NCBI GenBank assembly: GCA_014925825.1
Contig: JACGCK010000138.1
Span: 54,825-118,824, forward strand
DNA: 64,000 nucleotides
Source of the DNA: Pholiota molesta
Lineage: Eukaryota > Basidiomycota > Agaricomycetes > Agaricales > Strophariaceae
Reading direction: 5' to 3'
Shown here piece after piece: positions 22,472 to 33,310 of the stretch (positions are counted from its first letter, which is position 1; each line of letters opens with the position of its first letter). Under the pieces are notes generated by a model, which was not told the origin of the DNA, did no database searches, and saw only the letters and a program-made list of their open reading frames with translations. The position numbers and the translations under genes were made by a program.

Positions 22472-23737
22472 ATGGACAACCGCTGCAGCAACTGCTGGAC
22501 CTGGCTCTGCTGCCGCTCAAAGCCGGCTGAAGAAACCCCTGGCGATAAAGCATTCGATGACGGTGATGACGAATACGGTAAATTCAAAGAAAGCGATGCA
22601 TCGCAGAGGAATAGTCCAGAGTCCCAGGCTTTGCTCAAGAATGCTATCAAATTCTACGATACTGCGGCAGATTACTATCGGAGGACCAGCGATCCGAATC
22701 TCGGGGCCGTACTGGTCAATCTGGCGACTGTAAAGTGGGATGTATACCGTTTCGTGAAGGAGACCGACGAGAACAATGCTGCGCGATCGGAGAATCTACT
22801 GGAGGAGGTCATAAAGCTCGACGACGAGGCCCTGAGATTATGGCAGGCTCGAGAACACAAACCTGATCAATATCCGACTCTACTTGCCAACCTCGCCGAG
22901 GCGTATCGGGAGCGCTTTGTGAAGAATAAACAAAGCAAGGACATTCAGCAGGCAATCCAACTTTACGAGGGCGCTCGAGACCGCACAGAGACGACCACCA
23001 GACCCCACGCTGAAGCCGTCAAGGAGCTCGGGATCGCGCACTGGATGTCGTATAACACAGTATCAAAGGGCGACCAAGTTCAACTCGAGAGCGCTGTTCA
23101 GTGTCTCATGGATGCCAACAGTCTCGCACAGAACAAATACCCCGATATTCAATATTCGTGCTGGTACACTCTGGCTTGGATCAACCATCATCGGTTCAAC
23201 AGGCAGGAGGAGCAAAGACCGCGACCGCGCAACCCCGCTAAGCATTATTTGGACGACGCCATCGATTTCTACCGATCCACACTTCAGGGGGGCATGCCAC
23301 AAAACGATCCTCGCTACGCAAAGGCCCTCCAGTTCGTCCCCATGCTCCTCTTCCACCGGTACGAGAGGGACAAGAAGGAAGACGATTTGAAAGCGGCTCA
23401 AAGGTGGGCACAAGACGCTGTGAACTTCCCTCGTACAACCGATGAGGAGGTGCGCAAGCAACTGCGGGCCGTCCTCGACTTCGACTCTGAAGCCAGTTCA
23501 GAGGAGACGCGCGACGCAAGCAGGGCTATTCGGAAGACCACGATGAACAGTTTCCGGTCTTCATCCGATGACTATCTGACCATGCCGTCTGCAACGGCCA
23601 CGATGCCAACAGTTTCCGAAGCTGGCGATGCTGCGTCTCACTTTGCTGGTGGGGACGGACAAGAGAAACACACTGATCAATTCGGGGGCGGAGCAGTGAC
23701 AGAGGAGCCTTCTGCTCTCACTACTCTTCATCCGTAA
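22472..23737 (+). CDS. TPR-A1: TPR-like helical-repeat protein (421 aa)
   Basis: Single-exon intact gene. The Cys-rich N-terminus (MDNRCSNCWTWLCCRSKPAE) is a likely S-acylation or metal-binding head. Residues 35-335 form TPR-like helical repeats (ALLKNAIKFYDTAADYY, GAVLVNLATVKWDVYR, YPTLLANLAEAYRERFV, AIQLYEGARDR, ELGIAHWMSYNTVSKGD, YSCWYTLAWINHHRF, YLDDAIDFYRSTLQ, LLFHRYERDKKEDDLKAAQ). The C-terminal 80 residues are Ser/Thr-rich and probably disordered. About three quarters of residues match TPR-A2 by eye. The Met at 22472 is used because the Cys head begins there. Function is unknown; a membrane-tethered scaffold is an inference. Confidence 0.82.
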   Translation: MDNRCSNCWTWLCCRSKPAEETPGDKAFDDGDDEYGKFKESDASQRNSPESQALLKNAIKFYDTAADYYRRTSDPNLGAVLVNLATVKWDVYRFVKETDENNAARSENLLEEVIKLDDEALRLWQAREHKPDQYPTLLANLAEAYRERFVKNKQSKDIQQAIQLYEGARDRTETTTRPHAEAVKELGIAHWMSYNTVSKGDQVQLESAVQCLMDANSLAQNKYPDIQYSCWYTLAWINHHRFNRQEEQRPRPRNPAKHYLDDAIDFYRSTLQGGMPQNDPRYAKALQFVPMLLFHRYERDKKEDDLKAAQRWAQDAVNFPRTTDEEVRKQLRAVLDFDSEASSEETRDASRAIRKTTMNSFRSSSDDYLTMPSATATMPTVSEAGDAASHFAGGDGQEKHTDQFGGGAVTEEPSALTTLHP

Positions 23738-24264
23738 CATTCCACTCCTATTGAAGATCACAATCCCCTTAGAGTCCACCAGATGAATCTTTCTTCAGAT
23801 GACGGCAAGGCGTGGTCTGCTGTACGTTCTCCGCAAATCGCTGATGACCAGGAGCATAGGGTTGATACCAAATCTGGAGGGCATTGTCACCAAATACGAA
23901 TCAGAAATGTAGTGACGAACGATCATCTAGGTAGAGTTTCGGAAGAGTCAATAGTTCTTTATCAAGCGGTCGTTTGTTATCCAGTTTCAAATTCGCCTAC
24001 GTTTCGTCGATGGCATGTCGCCCGTTGATCTATATTCTGACGCGATGAAGAAGTACTCGAAATGTCGCCGATCTAAAGCACTCACTTATCTCGATCAATC
24101 CTTCATACAAGTGAATAGACCTGACCCTTGCAAGTCAGTTGGTGCCGAGTTGTGCGCAGAATCCGACTTGTCAGGAGCATGAAAAGCAGGAGGAAGAGAG
24201 GGACCGGGGATTTGGTCAGCGACTCAAGATAGCTTGTCCCTGCGAAGATTAAGTAGAGTTGCGA
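23738..24264. repeat. TPR-A1 3' flank, duplicated after TPR-A2
   Basis: Noncoding 3' flank. Two blocks recur beyond TPR-A2: about 23905-24030 with 27065-27260 (GTGACGAACGATGATCTAGG-like, GAGCGGTCGTTTGTT-like) and 24057-24230 with 27868-28050 (CTCGAAATATCGCCGATCT-like, GCCGAGTTGTGCGCAGAATC). The second unit carries about 550 extra bases between the two blocks. Confidence 0.75.
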
Positions 24265-24880
24265 GTCGATGTGAGGGTTCTGAAAGACCAAACCGCAGTT
24301 GTTGAGCTCGCTGCTCAGGTGGTCGACCAATGCCTGAAGCCTATACCAAACTCCAGAGTGTATTGGACGCCGTGTTATGTCGAAGTGAGAGGTTAATCAG
24401 AGCAGAAAAATATCAGCAGAATGCAAGCTTGCATAAAAATATGAGGTTATGCGTTTCTGAAAAGTTGGAGCAAAGTTGGAGGAATGTTGGTGCGTAACGT
24501 GCGTTGACGCGGAGCTTGAACTCGGCAAGGAACTTCCGTCAGCGAGTTATTAATTTATTGTTCAAGGTACGACGACTATCGCTATTGAGTTGTAACAAGT
24601 AAATCTTACACTTCTAGTCTTTCCTTAGCACTTTCTTGACTACATCTCGCGTACTGAAGCTTGTTGATAATACAGGGTACGCTGTTTTTTTCCATTACTT
24701 TTGTTATAATGGATGCTTCTTGAATCATTCAATCGAGCCTTATTATCTTACTTATGTTTCATCTTCCTAATGTGTTCTGTGTACCGACAGATCTATCTTC
24801 ACAGAAAGTCGGACTCCGACCTAAAGGACTCATCGCACCAACAGTAGCGCTTCGCTTATCAGTTCCAAAAACGGGCGCTT
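24265..24880. repeat. Flanks of a missing TPR-B gene
   Basis: 24265-24640 matches the upstream flank of the intact TPR-B gene (18280-18720 plus 19823-19899) and 24790-24880 resembles the sequence just after that gene (21466-21560). The 1.35-kb gene between them is absent, leaving about 150 unrelated bases. This is the expected footprint of a second TPR-B copy that was deleted after tandem duplication. Confidence 0.65.
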
Positions 24881-25678
24881 ATTTTGCCTCTGTATACGAT
24901 CTTTGCTTTGAAGTGCCAAGCGTAGCTATTAACGGAATATTTTTAATAATCCCAATAGAAGCCTCGTGCATTAAGCCTTACTTGCCTCATGGTCAGTAAT
25001 GAGGCACTTTAATTATGTAGCAATTCCAGAGCAATGTTTTGATCGATTCGCGGGTAGCAACACATGCGATTAAGCGCGCGCTAAGTTCCTTGCTCGGACC
25101 TGCTGCATTTAATTTTACGCTCATACGGCAAAAAAGCTTCTAAATTCATTATTTTTACAAAGTAGTACGCTTTCTAGAATTATTGCAGCTATAAATCCCA
25201 CACGATTGAATTTGTTTGAATTTCCCGTACGTAGCATCCCCGATTACCCGTACCATACAGAACGCACCCTCATTACTCAACACCCAGTTTTTCTCCGTAT
25301 TTATACTAAGCCATAGTATTTCTATATAAATGCTGCGATATATCACAATCCGCAGTTTGGGATGACTGGAAAAAGACCTGAAAAGCTTGATACTAATATG
25401 ATAGGCGGTGCCGAGACAGTTGACACGAGGAGAACATGAGGTAGTCGCCTGTCGATCATCGGTTTGAGCGCGCCTATATATACGTCCTTGATTATTTTCT
25501 GTTTCCCATACTCAACGGTCGAAAAAGACGAGCATCGAGACCCTGTGTCCGCCATTTTGCACTTCCTTCCTCTCAAGTTCTATTAATAGAACTCACTCTT
25601 TCGACTTCCTAGGTGTGTTCTCAGACCGAAATTGACTGCTAGCAGTATCATTAATTGACCAGTTCTCCAGATTTTGCG
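24881..25678 (+). promoter_or_regulatory. TPR-A2 upstream region with TATA element
   Basis: Noncoding upstream region, duplicated from the corresponding TPR-A1 flank. A TATATATA element lies at 25475-25482, about 197 bases before the preferred ATG at 25679; the matching place before TPR-A1 (near 22232) reads CCTATAG and is degenerate, so the two copies may differ in expression. Confidence 0.5.
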
Positions 25679-26908
25679 ATGGGAAGTTTTTGCAGCAGGC
25701 TCTGTTCGACGCCCGAAGACCCCGGTGATAAAGCTTTCGACGCTGGAATCGAGGCGTACAGCGAATTCCAAGGTATCGAGGCATCGCAGCGGGACAGCGC
25801 AGACGCGCAGGCTTTGCTCACTAAGGCCGTTAAGTCCTACAACCTTGCGGCAGATCACTATCGCAGGGCAAGAAACCCAAATCTCGGGGCCGTACTGGTC
25901 AATCTAGCGACTATGAAGTGGGATATGTACCGCTCCGGCGGCCCCGCGAATGAAACCGACGAGAAAAATGCTACACGAGCGGCAGATCTACTGGACGAGG
26001 TCATAAAGCTCGACGATGAAGCCCTGACGTTATGGCAGGCCCGTGAACCCAAACCTGACCAATATCCGACTCTACTTGTCAACCTCGCCGAGGCGTATCG
26101 AGAGCGATTTGTGAAGAATAGACAAAGCACGGACGTTCAGCAAGCAATCCGACTCTACAGAGACGCTCGAGACCACACAGAGGCGACATCCAAACCCCAC
26201 GCTGAAGCCGTCAAGGAGCTCGGGATCGCGCACTGGATGTCTTATAACACCGTATCAAAGGACGACCAACTAGAGAGCGCTATTCAGTGTCTCATGGACG
26301 CCAACAGTCTCGCACAGAACAAATACCTGGATATTCAATATTCATGCTTGTACACTCTGGCTTGGATCAACCACTATCGATTCGACAGGCAGGAGGAGCA
26401 AAGAGCACCCAACCCCACTACTCCTCAGTATTTGGACGACGCAATCCATTTCTACCGATCCACACTTCAGAGTGCCATGCCACAAAACGATCCTCGCTAC
26501 GCAAAGGCGCTCTGGTTTGTCCCCATGCTCCTTTTCCACCGTTACGAAAGAGACAACAGCGCAAACGATTTGCAAGAGGCCCGAACGCGAGCACAAGAGG
26601 CTCTGAGCTTCCCCAGTATAACCGATGGGGAACAGTGCAAGCAACTGACAGCCGTTCTCAGCTTCGACTCTGCGGCCAGTCCAGAGACGACGCGCGAGGC
26701 ACGCAGGGCGATGCGGAGGACTACGATGAATAGTTTCCGCACTTCATCTGACGGGTATTCGATCATGCCATCTGCAACGATGCAAACTGTTTTTGAAGCT
26801 GATGCTGCGGGCTCTCACTCTCTCGGCGCGGATGGAAGGGAGAAGACTGGCTCTCAATTCGGATTTTCTGGGGCCGGAATGATAACGGAGGAGCCCTTGG
26901 GAATATAA
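25679..26908 (+). CDS. TPR-A2: TPR-like protein with myristoylation-type N-terminus
   Basis: Single-exon intact gene of 409 aa from the Met at 25679; an in-frame Met at 25655 would add eight residues. The downstream Met is preferred because it exposes MGSFCSRLCS, a textbook N-myristoylation signal (Gly2, Ser6) with two nearby Cys for palmitoylation. Residues 20-320 are TPR-like helical repeats collinear with TPR-A1 (GAVLVNLATMKWDMYR, PTLLVNLAEAYRERFV, GIAHWMSYNTVSKDD, CLYTLAWINHYRF, LLFHRYERDNSANDLQEA), then a Ser/Thr-rich tail. TPR-A1 lacks Gly2, so the pair may differ in anchoring. Its 3' flank repeats that of TPR-A1. Confidence 0.83.
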   Translation: MGSFCSRLCSTPEDPGDKAFDAGIEAYSEFQGIEASQRDSADAQALLTKAVKSYNLAADHYRRARNPNLGAVLVNLATMKWDMYRSGGPANETDEKNATRAADLLDEVIKLDDEALTLWQAREPKPDQYPTLLVNLAEAYRERFVKNRQSTDVQQAIRLYRDARDHTEATSKPHAEAVKELGIAHWMSYNTVSKDDQLESAIQCLMDANSLAQNKYLDIQYSCLYTLAWINHYRFDRQEEQRAPNPTTPQYLDDAIHFYRSTLQSAMPQNDPRYAKALWFVPMLLFHRYERDNSANDLQEARTRAQEALSFPSITDGEQCKQLTAVLSFDSAASPETTREARRAMRRTTMNSFRTSSDGYSIMPSATMQTVFEADAAGSHSLGADGREKTGSQFGFSGAGMITEEPLGI

Positions 26909-28165
26909 ATGCCGCCTCTAAAATCAAGATCACGATCCCCTGGCTGAATCTCTCTCCTCCAACGATGGAAATGGCGTAGTCTGCTGCTCGTGTTTCCTTA
27001 GTAGATCACCACTGACGGCCTGGAGTTCAGGGTTGATATCACATCTGGAGGGTATTTACATTTATATGAAGTAGAAAAGCAGTGACGAACGATGATCTAG
27101 GTAGAGTTTCGGGAGAGTTGATAGAAGAATATTCATTATCGAGCGGTCGTTTGTTGTCCCGCTGCTCTTTCGGAAACCCTGTCCGTAAGAGCAGCATCGG
27201 CAGCGTGAGGTGCAGGCACCTCTAGTTTCGAATTCACTTCTCGTTTCGTCGATCGCATGTCGCCCTTGAATCCGATGTAATATATTCTTGAGACCTCTTC
27301 GCCTACGGCGTCATTCTGAGGAAAATGTGATTAGAATTTTAAGGAGTAGAACCGGGGTATTGGGCGCGTACGAAGAACAGCGATAGCGAATGCACGCTGG
27401 TAAATGAAGCCACTCTCATGGGATATTCGACCACACTGGTTTCTCCTTCTAGAATACTGATGTTTAGCTGAGGTTTTGTCGTTTCTGCTTCTCCAAAATC
27501 GATGGCCGTCGGGCGATTAGCGTATATTCTGAGATGACGCGGTGTAGCTTCTCCTCTGCCTAAGCCAAGTTGAACGCAAATTCAGCCGGGAGGTGAAATG
27601 TAAGATCAACCTAGCTTTAGCAAAATAGACTTTATTCGAACGTTTTCCGTGAATGGGATATGGATGATAAGCTATAACCAAAAGTCAATTTTTGCAGCAC
27701 GAATACTGTCAAGATGAGTAATTCGTCCGCACCTGGTCGTCAACGTTCGAATCCACATATTTAGTAGTGTCCTCTCTCTGGTCCCAAGGTTTAATAACCT
27801 CTTTCGCATCTTCTGGTACTGTTAGATTGAGGCCGTACACGCTTGACTCGATGAATGTCTAGATGAACTCGAAATATCGCCGATCTCAAGCGCTCACTTG
27901 TCTCGATCAATCACCCCATACAGGTTGGATAGATCTGACCCCTGCAGGTCAGCCAGTGCCGAGTTGTGCGCAGAATCTGAGTTGTCAGAGGGCATGTTGG
28001 ATGGAAGATAAGTAGGAAGGTAGGAGAAAGAGAGATGGACCGGGGTTCTGGTCGGTGAATACGCGTTGCTCATACGGAATTTCCTTTTTGGGATACTTTC
28101 CCTCGCTGTTTTGGGCAACGACCGCGGCGTCTGTTCCCGACTTGGTCACAAATTTCCTGCCACTC
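26909..28165. other. TPR-A2 3' flank and uS5m promoter
   Basis: Noncoding. It carries the second copies of the TPR-A 3' flank blocks (about 27065-27260 and 27868-28050) with about 550 unique bases between. The second block abuts the promoter of the uS5m gene, so the tandem array ends here. Confidence 0.6.
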
Positions 28166-30008
28166 ATGAACCGCCTGCTGCTGCTGCGCCCTATCTCGCG
28201 CGCAATACGCACACAAGGCACTGCGTCGGGTAGCAGGACCCTCGCCCGTGCGCTGTCGAGCACGCCATCGCGGAATTTCGGTCCTACAGCTGTGAAGAAC
28301 AAGAAGAAAAAAATCGACGAAGTGGATGCGTCGCTTTTCGGGTTCGAAGAGGATGACGAGGTGGTTCCTGCTCCTGAGCCTCCGAAAGGTACGCTAGGAA
28401 ATGTCCTGAGCGGAGTGGGGTTTGAGCTTATGGTCAACAGATGTGAAGAAAGGCACCTCAAAACGGGGGCGACCCTCGGAAGGTACGTTATAGGCCTGTA
28501 CGTGGTCACTTGAACGCGGACTGATACTCCTACCCCACAAGTGCGACTCTTAGACCCAGCAGACTTTGGCGAAGGTGCGAATCGAACATGTCTCTTTCGG
28601 TCTTATAACCGTGCTGGCAACTCATTGTTCATTCCAGTCGAAGAACCTCAACCCGAATCCGAACCCGAACCCGAACTCAGCTTTGAAGAAACATATACAA
28701 CGTCTGTTGGCAAATTCGATCCTGACCAGTATTTTGCGTCGTGGTTTGCACCACAAGCAAGGGAGGTATTGAATTCTCGAGGCGAGTCTGCAAATTTAGT
28801 TCTTATTCAACGCCTTACACGTACGTTTCGCAGGGAGCACCCAACATGATTACCTCTGCACGCTGTTCGAAACGTCAGCCGTTCAAGGCGTAATAAGGAC
28901 CTTGGAAATGAGCGAAGCCGAAGATTTCGAACGTCTATGGGGTTTATACGAATGGAAACATGACACCGACGCGCAAGCTGTCGTACCAGTTCTGACTTTC
29001 TTGCTGCGTCGTGGCGTACAATTGAACCCACCTTCATTCGACGCTACGAAGGCGGAGGACTGCATCGAACTTGTCCAACCTCAGAGTATCGCAGAGGGTC
29101 TCAAGACTGTCAAAATTGACCAGTGGAGAATCGACGACACTTCCAGTACGTCCTGCAGCTGGCCTGCGAATTTCCCCTGACGCTCACCTCCTTATACAGA
29201 ACCGCCAAGCAAAATGATTCCCTACCCAAATCTTATGGAGCACGACGCCATTTTGGACCCTCAGCATGTTACCGAATTCCCCCCCACCCCAGACTCTCCC
29301 TTCCACAATCGCGTCATTGTGCGCAACCACCGCTCCGTCTTCCACGACTACGCCGAAACAGCCGGCGACGACCTCCTCGAAGACGACGAGCTCGACCCGG
29401 ACGCCCAAGGCGAGGAGGGCGACATCTTCAAATCGCTGCCCGTCCACTCCAAGTACTTGGCGAACCTCCATCAGTCCATCCTCATGCGCCGCTCGGTCGT
29501 GCAGCAGACCGGAAAGGGCAAAATCCGCCGCGTCGCGTTCATGGTGCTCGTCGGGGACGGAAACGGGCTCGTCGGGTACGGCGAGGGCAAGCACTCGAAT
29601 AGCGCCGCCGCCCTGCGAGCCGCGCGCCTCGCCGCGGTGCGCAACATGGACTGGGTCGAGCGCTTCGAGAAGCGCACGATCTGGACGGAGATGTCCACGA
29701 AGCTCGGCGCGACGCAGGTCTTCCTCCGCCCGCGCCCCGTCGGTTTCGGGCTCCGGTGCAACCCGTACCTGCATCAGATCCTGCGCGCCGCGGGGCTGAA
29801 GGATATCAGCGGGAAGGTGTGGGGCAGCAGGAATAGGCTGAATGTCATCAAGGCGGCATTCCGCATGCTGCATGCCGGACATGCGCCCACGGGTATGGGC
29901 GATGGTGTTGGTGGCAAGGGCAAGAAGCTGAGCAAGGGCGCGGGTGTGAAGGGTAAAGGCGAGATTGAGAGGGCGAGAGGAAGGAAGTTGATCAGTCTCA
30001 GGAAGTAA
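28166..30008 (+). CDS. MRPS5: Mitochondrial small-subunit ribosomal protein uS5m (MRPS5)
   Basis: Six inferred exons (28166-28388, 28441-28482, 28542-28574, 28638-28765, 28800-29145, 29200-30008) join in phase to 1581 nt, 526 aa. The N-terminus MNRLLLLRPISRAIRTQG is a typical mitochondrial presequence, so this ATG is chosen over 28055. Residues 30-270 are an extension with no family I know. The C-terminal half is unmistakable S5: the RNA-binding N-domain (GKGKIRRVAFMVLVGDGNG, GYGEGKHSN, ALRAARLAAVRNM) and the S5 C-domain (KLGATQVFLRPRPVGFGLRC, VWGSRNRLNVIKAAF). It acts in mitoribosome decoding and assembly. The fourth intron (28766-28799) would be only 34 nt, so that junction is uncertain. 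Confidence 0.88.
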
Positions 30009-31500
30009 CATACTTTTTTTGCGTCTCCCACTAATCGCCTGCTGGAATGCCGTGAGTGTCGTTTGCAGGTCATTATAATATATCTAGTTGCTCCTCATCA
30101 TCTGGAAGCCGTCATGGTGGATGTTTCAGATTCTTCTTGCGGTGCGTGGCTAGAATTATCTGTGCATGCATTCTGCATTGGCATTTCCATTCCTTATATA
30201 AAAGCGCTGCTGTCTCTTCAAGTTGCGTGTTTGACTCTCATCTTCGTCGTTCTGTCCGAGCCCCTCTTCCCTTTCTGAACTTGAAAAAACTTGTTAATGC
30301 AACATGCAGACGGGAACTTTGGCTCATAGCCATTTGCTTAACGCTTGGCCTGTGGCGAGTCGCCACCAGAATGGGTGTCACTCTCCTCGTCACCTAATTT
30401 CAGCAGCATTTTGGTATCGTTCCTCATTGTGTGTAACGAAAGTGTTCATTGACGAGGTCCAAGCACTGAGTGTTTTTTTTATGGTGGAACCTTCTTACGT
30501 CTGACCACAGACAAATGACTTCATTACCTTCGCCAAATTTCTCCCTACCAGGAAGGGATCTAACAGGCTTTAGCTCTGGATTATAGACTTGGTTTGACGT
30601 GCTCAGCAGAATTACCGTACTTATGACTGTGCTTCAGATGTCTGGATTAAAGTCGACCTGTATTGTTACAATCCACTCATCTCGGACTTTTATTTTGTGG
30701 TGGCGGCCGCAAAGCTTTGTCTCCGTGTTTCTAATTGAACTGATTTAGCTTGCTGGTGCTCGATAGTTCAAATACCGCGAAGGGCGCACAATTGCTATAT
30801 GTAGGGCTTCTTTCTTCGTCCTGTTAATGCGCCATGTCGGTTGGCCTATATTGTCTAAACCTCCCTTTTAGATTCAGATCGCACTGCATGGGGCAAACCT
30901 AGCCTCCATAAACTATCTTATCGTTATGTTTTCTTTCTACGTATACCTTATCTCCTTTTGTCAAGGCCATTTCCTATTCCGGCAGCGCGCCTGCTAGCCG
31001 TCCATTCTACTACCATCCTTTAGGAAAGAGAGTCATCAAAACCCTTCAAAAAACACTCTGGAGTTTGGCGCGAGATGCAAGATATGTTGATTGCCTTTAA
31101 ACGGTATAATATCTGTCGTGCCGCAACATACGTATTGCGTATCGAGCACAAGCGTCTGGCTCGTGTTCTGCGCAGTCTTCCTAAGTAGTCTTCTGGAACT
31201 TGGTAATAGACAGCAGACTTCCTGCCTTGCAAATTTGGCCTTTGAATTCGTTCCAAATTCGTTCACTTGTAGCGTACGATATCTTTTTCCCCTGGGACTT
31301 TATTTCATCTGCTTCTCCGTTGCTCCTCCAACTCTCGCAGTTTTTTTTTTTGCTTTCTTCGGAAATAGTGTTCGAGCCAGCAATAAAAAAGCCGTGGAGA
31401 CCTGTCAGAGTGCTTTTTGCGTGCTCAGGATGTCAAGTAATGATACGCAGCACTGAGCCCGAGGCAAACTTGGATCGCCAACACTGCAGTGTCTTGCGGG
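30009..31500. other. Intergenic region, 1.5 kb
   Basis: Downstream of uS5m. Several pyrimidine-rich frames (30056-30397, 31091-31456, 31200-31973) are open but give hydrophobic, Cys/Ser/Leu-rich translations of no recognisable family. A TATATAAAAG motif lies near 30195 without a gene behind it. No gene is called. Confidence 0.45.
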
Positions 31501-32295
31501 CCCGGCCCGCGGGGATTCAAGCTGAGCTTGATTTACTTAAAATTCACTGCTCTTGGTTCGTTGTTCTTTCGTTCCCGACTTCCATCTTTCTCTGCAAACT
31601 TGAAACCATTTACATTGGGAACCAACATCCACGCCCTCATTCCTATGTGAACGTCGTGGAGATACTGCTTCCTTGCCTACCAGCATGCTTTAGAACATGC
31701 GAAGTCGCTACACCTGTCCGCTGGCAGGGCTCTTGGACTGAGACTCAAAGTGAGTGGCCTCTGCAGTGTATTTTTTTCATTCTTTGTTCCCTTTGTCATA
31801 TTTCTCGAAACTTTTACTGTGCTTGTCAACCCCTATCGTGCTGCGGCGTGTATATCGTAATGGCAAGCAGCAGCATGCCTGCCATCTGTATCATCGACCT
31901 TGCTGAATTGGCGATGAGTTGTCATTGTGTTACGATAGTATCTGTTTGTTCGCCTGCGTCCATTGACTTGTGATGAGCCTTCACAAGTTAGATATGTGGA
32001 CATGGAACCAACGGTATCATAACCCATGATTCGAGATCATCAGCGTCAGTTGACATCCATACTTGTATGAGAGGGTTTTTCCCTCGCAAACAGGACTCCT
32101 TCACCTCGTTTTCGGACACTTGATCACTTTGCCGCTAGGCAGAGACATCTTTGATGTGGTCTTGTGTAGTAGTCAGTGCCGTCAATCCGGACCTGAGGGG
32201 AATGGTTGAGTGGGGTCGATGATCCCAGCATATGAGGGGGTTGATGACAGTATTCATTTCTGCACATTCTAGAGGAATCTATGAATGATTCCCTT

Positions 32296-33200
32296 GAAAC
32301 TTCTGTTGGGATTAGTTTTTTTTCTTTCTTCCTTGTTTCAAATTTTGCTCCAATCTGTCAGAATTTCTTGCTGATTTAATGTGAAAGGACCATCATTTCT
32401 GCCGTGGACGTGAACATATGGACTATCGCCCTGCCAGTGCCTGTGCTCATAATCAAGGTGGGTTTTCTCCTTGAATTTGCCACACTACCTTCTCTTTTCT
32501 GTTCTTATCTTGGACGTCCCTATCGGTGCTTCTACGTAATAACGTGGAAAATGTTCACGAGCACTTTGTCTTAGCCCAATAGCGACTTTAAAGTGATTCA
32601 TCTTCTTAAGGCGCCTTGAACCTCACCATTTTCATCCTTCCGGGAGCACCGTACTGCGACGTCGCTCGGGCCACCGGGGTCGTTGTTGTGGTTGACTCCT
32701 TGTCGTGCTCCTGATGTTCTGTATTCCATTTATCGTGGACAGATCCTTGCCAGTCATCTCTAGTTAGATGTCTGACAACCGGAGTTGCTCAGGGTATCCA
32801 GTTTTATGACTGTGATTGAACTGCTGCATGCACGCACCGTAAGCCTACTTGTTTGATGATGAGGCTGCGGCCCAGCCCTTCTCGAATGTATGTAAGGTGA
32901 AGGGTGACAATGTTCATGATCCTCGACTAGAGGAATGTCTATGTATGCTTTTGCAGGATGGGTTTCATTTCGTATGAATTGTTACCACTCCGTTAAGCCA
33001 ACGCATATCAGGCATGGTCAACGACACTCATATTATAGCTTCATGAAACAGTTTCATAAGCAGTTGAGGTTCAAGGCTCGGCATACGAGGGGGTTTCCAA
33101 GCCAAGTTCAGACTCTTTCAATCTTCTTTCTTTGTTTGCTTCTCCCCTTCGCACGATTCTAACGTTTTTCCCACTAGGAGCATACCCAGTCAAGGCTCGG
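32296..33200 (+). repeat. Direct repeat B, copy 1 (partner 33311-34170)
   Basis: About 0.9 kb shared with 33311-34170 at clear but imperfect identity. Shared blocks include GAAACTTCTGTTGGGATTAG, GCTATCGCCCTGCCAG, GGGCCACCGGGGTCGTTG, CCTGATGTTCTGTATTCCAT and CATACGAGGGGGTTTCCA. The offset drifts from 1015 to 973 bases, so indels have accumulated. Confidence 0.9.
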
Positions 33201-33310
33201 CTCCGATTCTTATTGAGGGTTCTAGCCAACGGCCGGTTTCCTCTTTTAGTGGGGATGGTCACTACATTTGTCCGATGGTAGGGCTCTTGGACTGAGACTT
33301 AAAAAGTGAG

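Noticed and set aside
27690..27765. Possible tRNA (GTTCGAATCC-like T-arm near 27749)
   Set aside because: I could not fold an acceptor stem, D-arm or anticodon arm around it.
29184..30011. 275-codon minus-strand frame
   Set aside because: It is exactly antisense to the GC-rich last exon of uS5m, whose plus-strand product is unmistakable; a codon-bias shadow.
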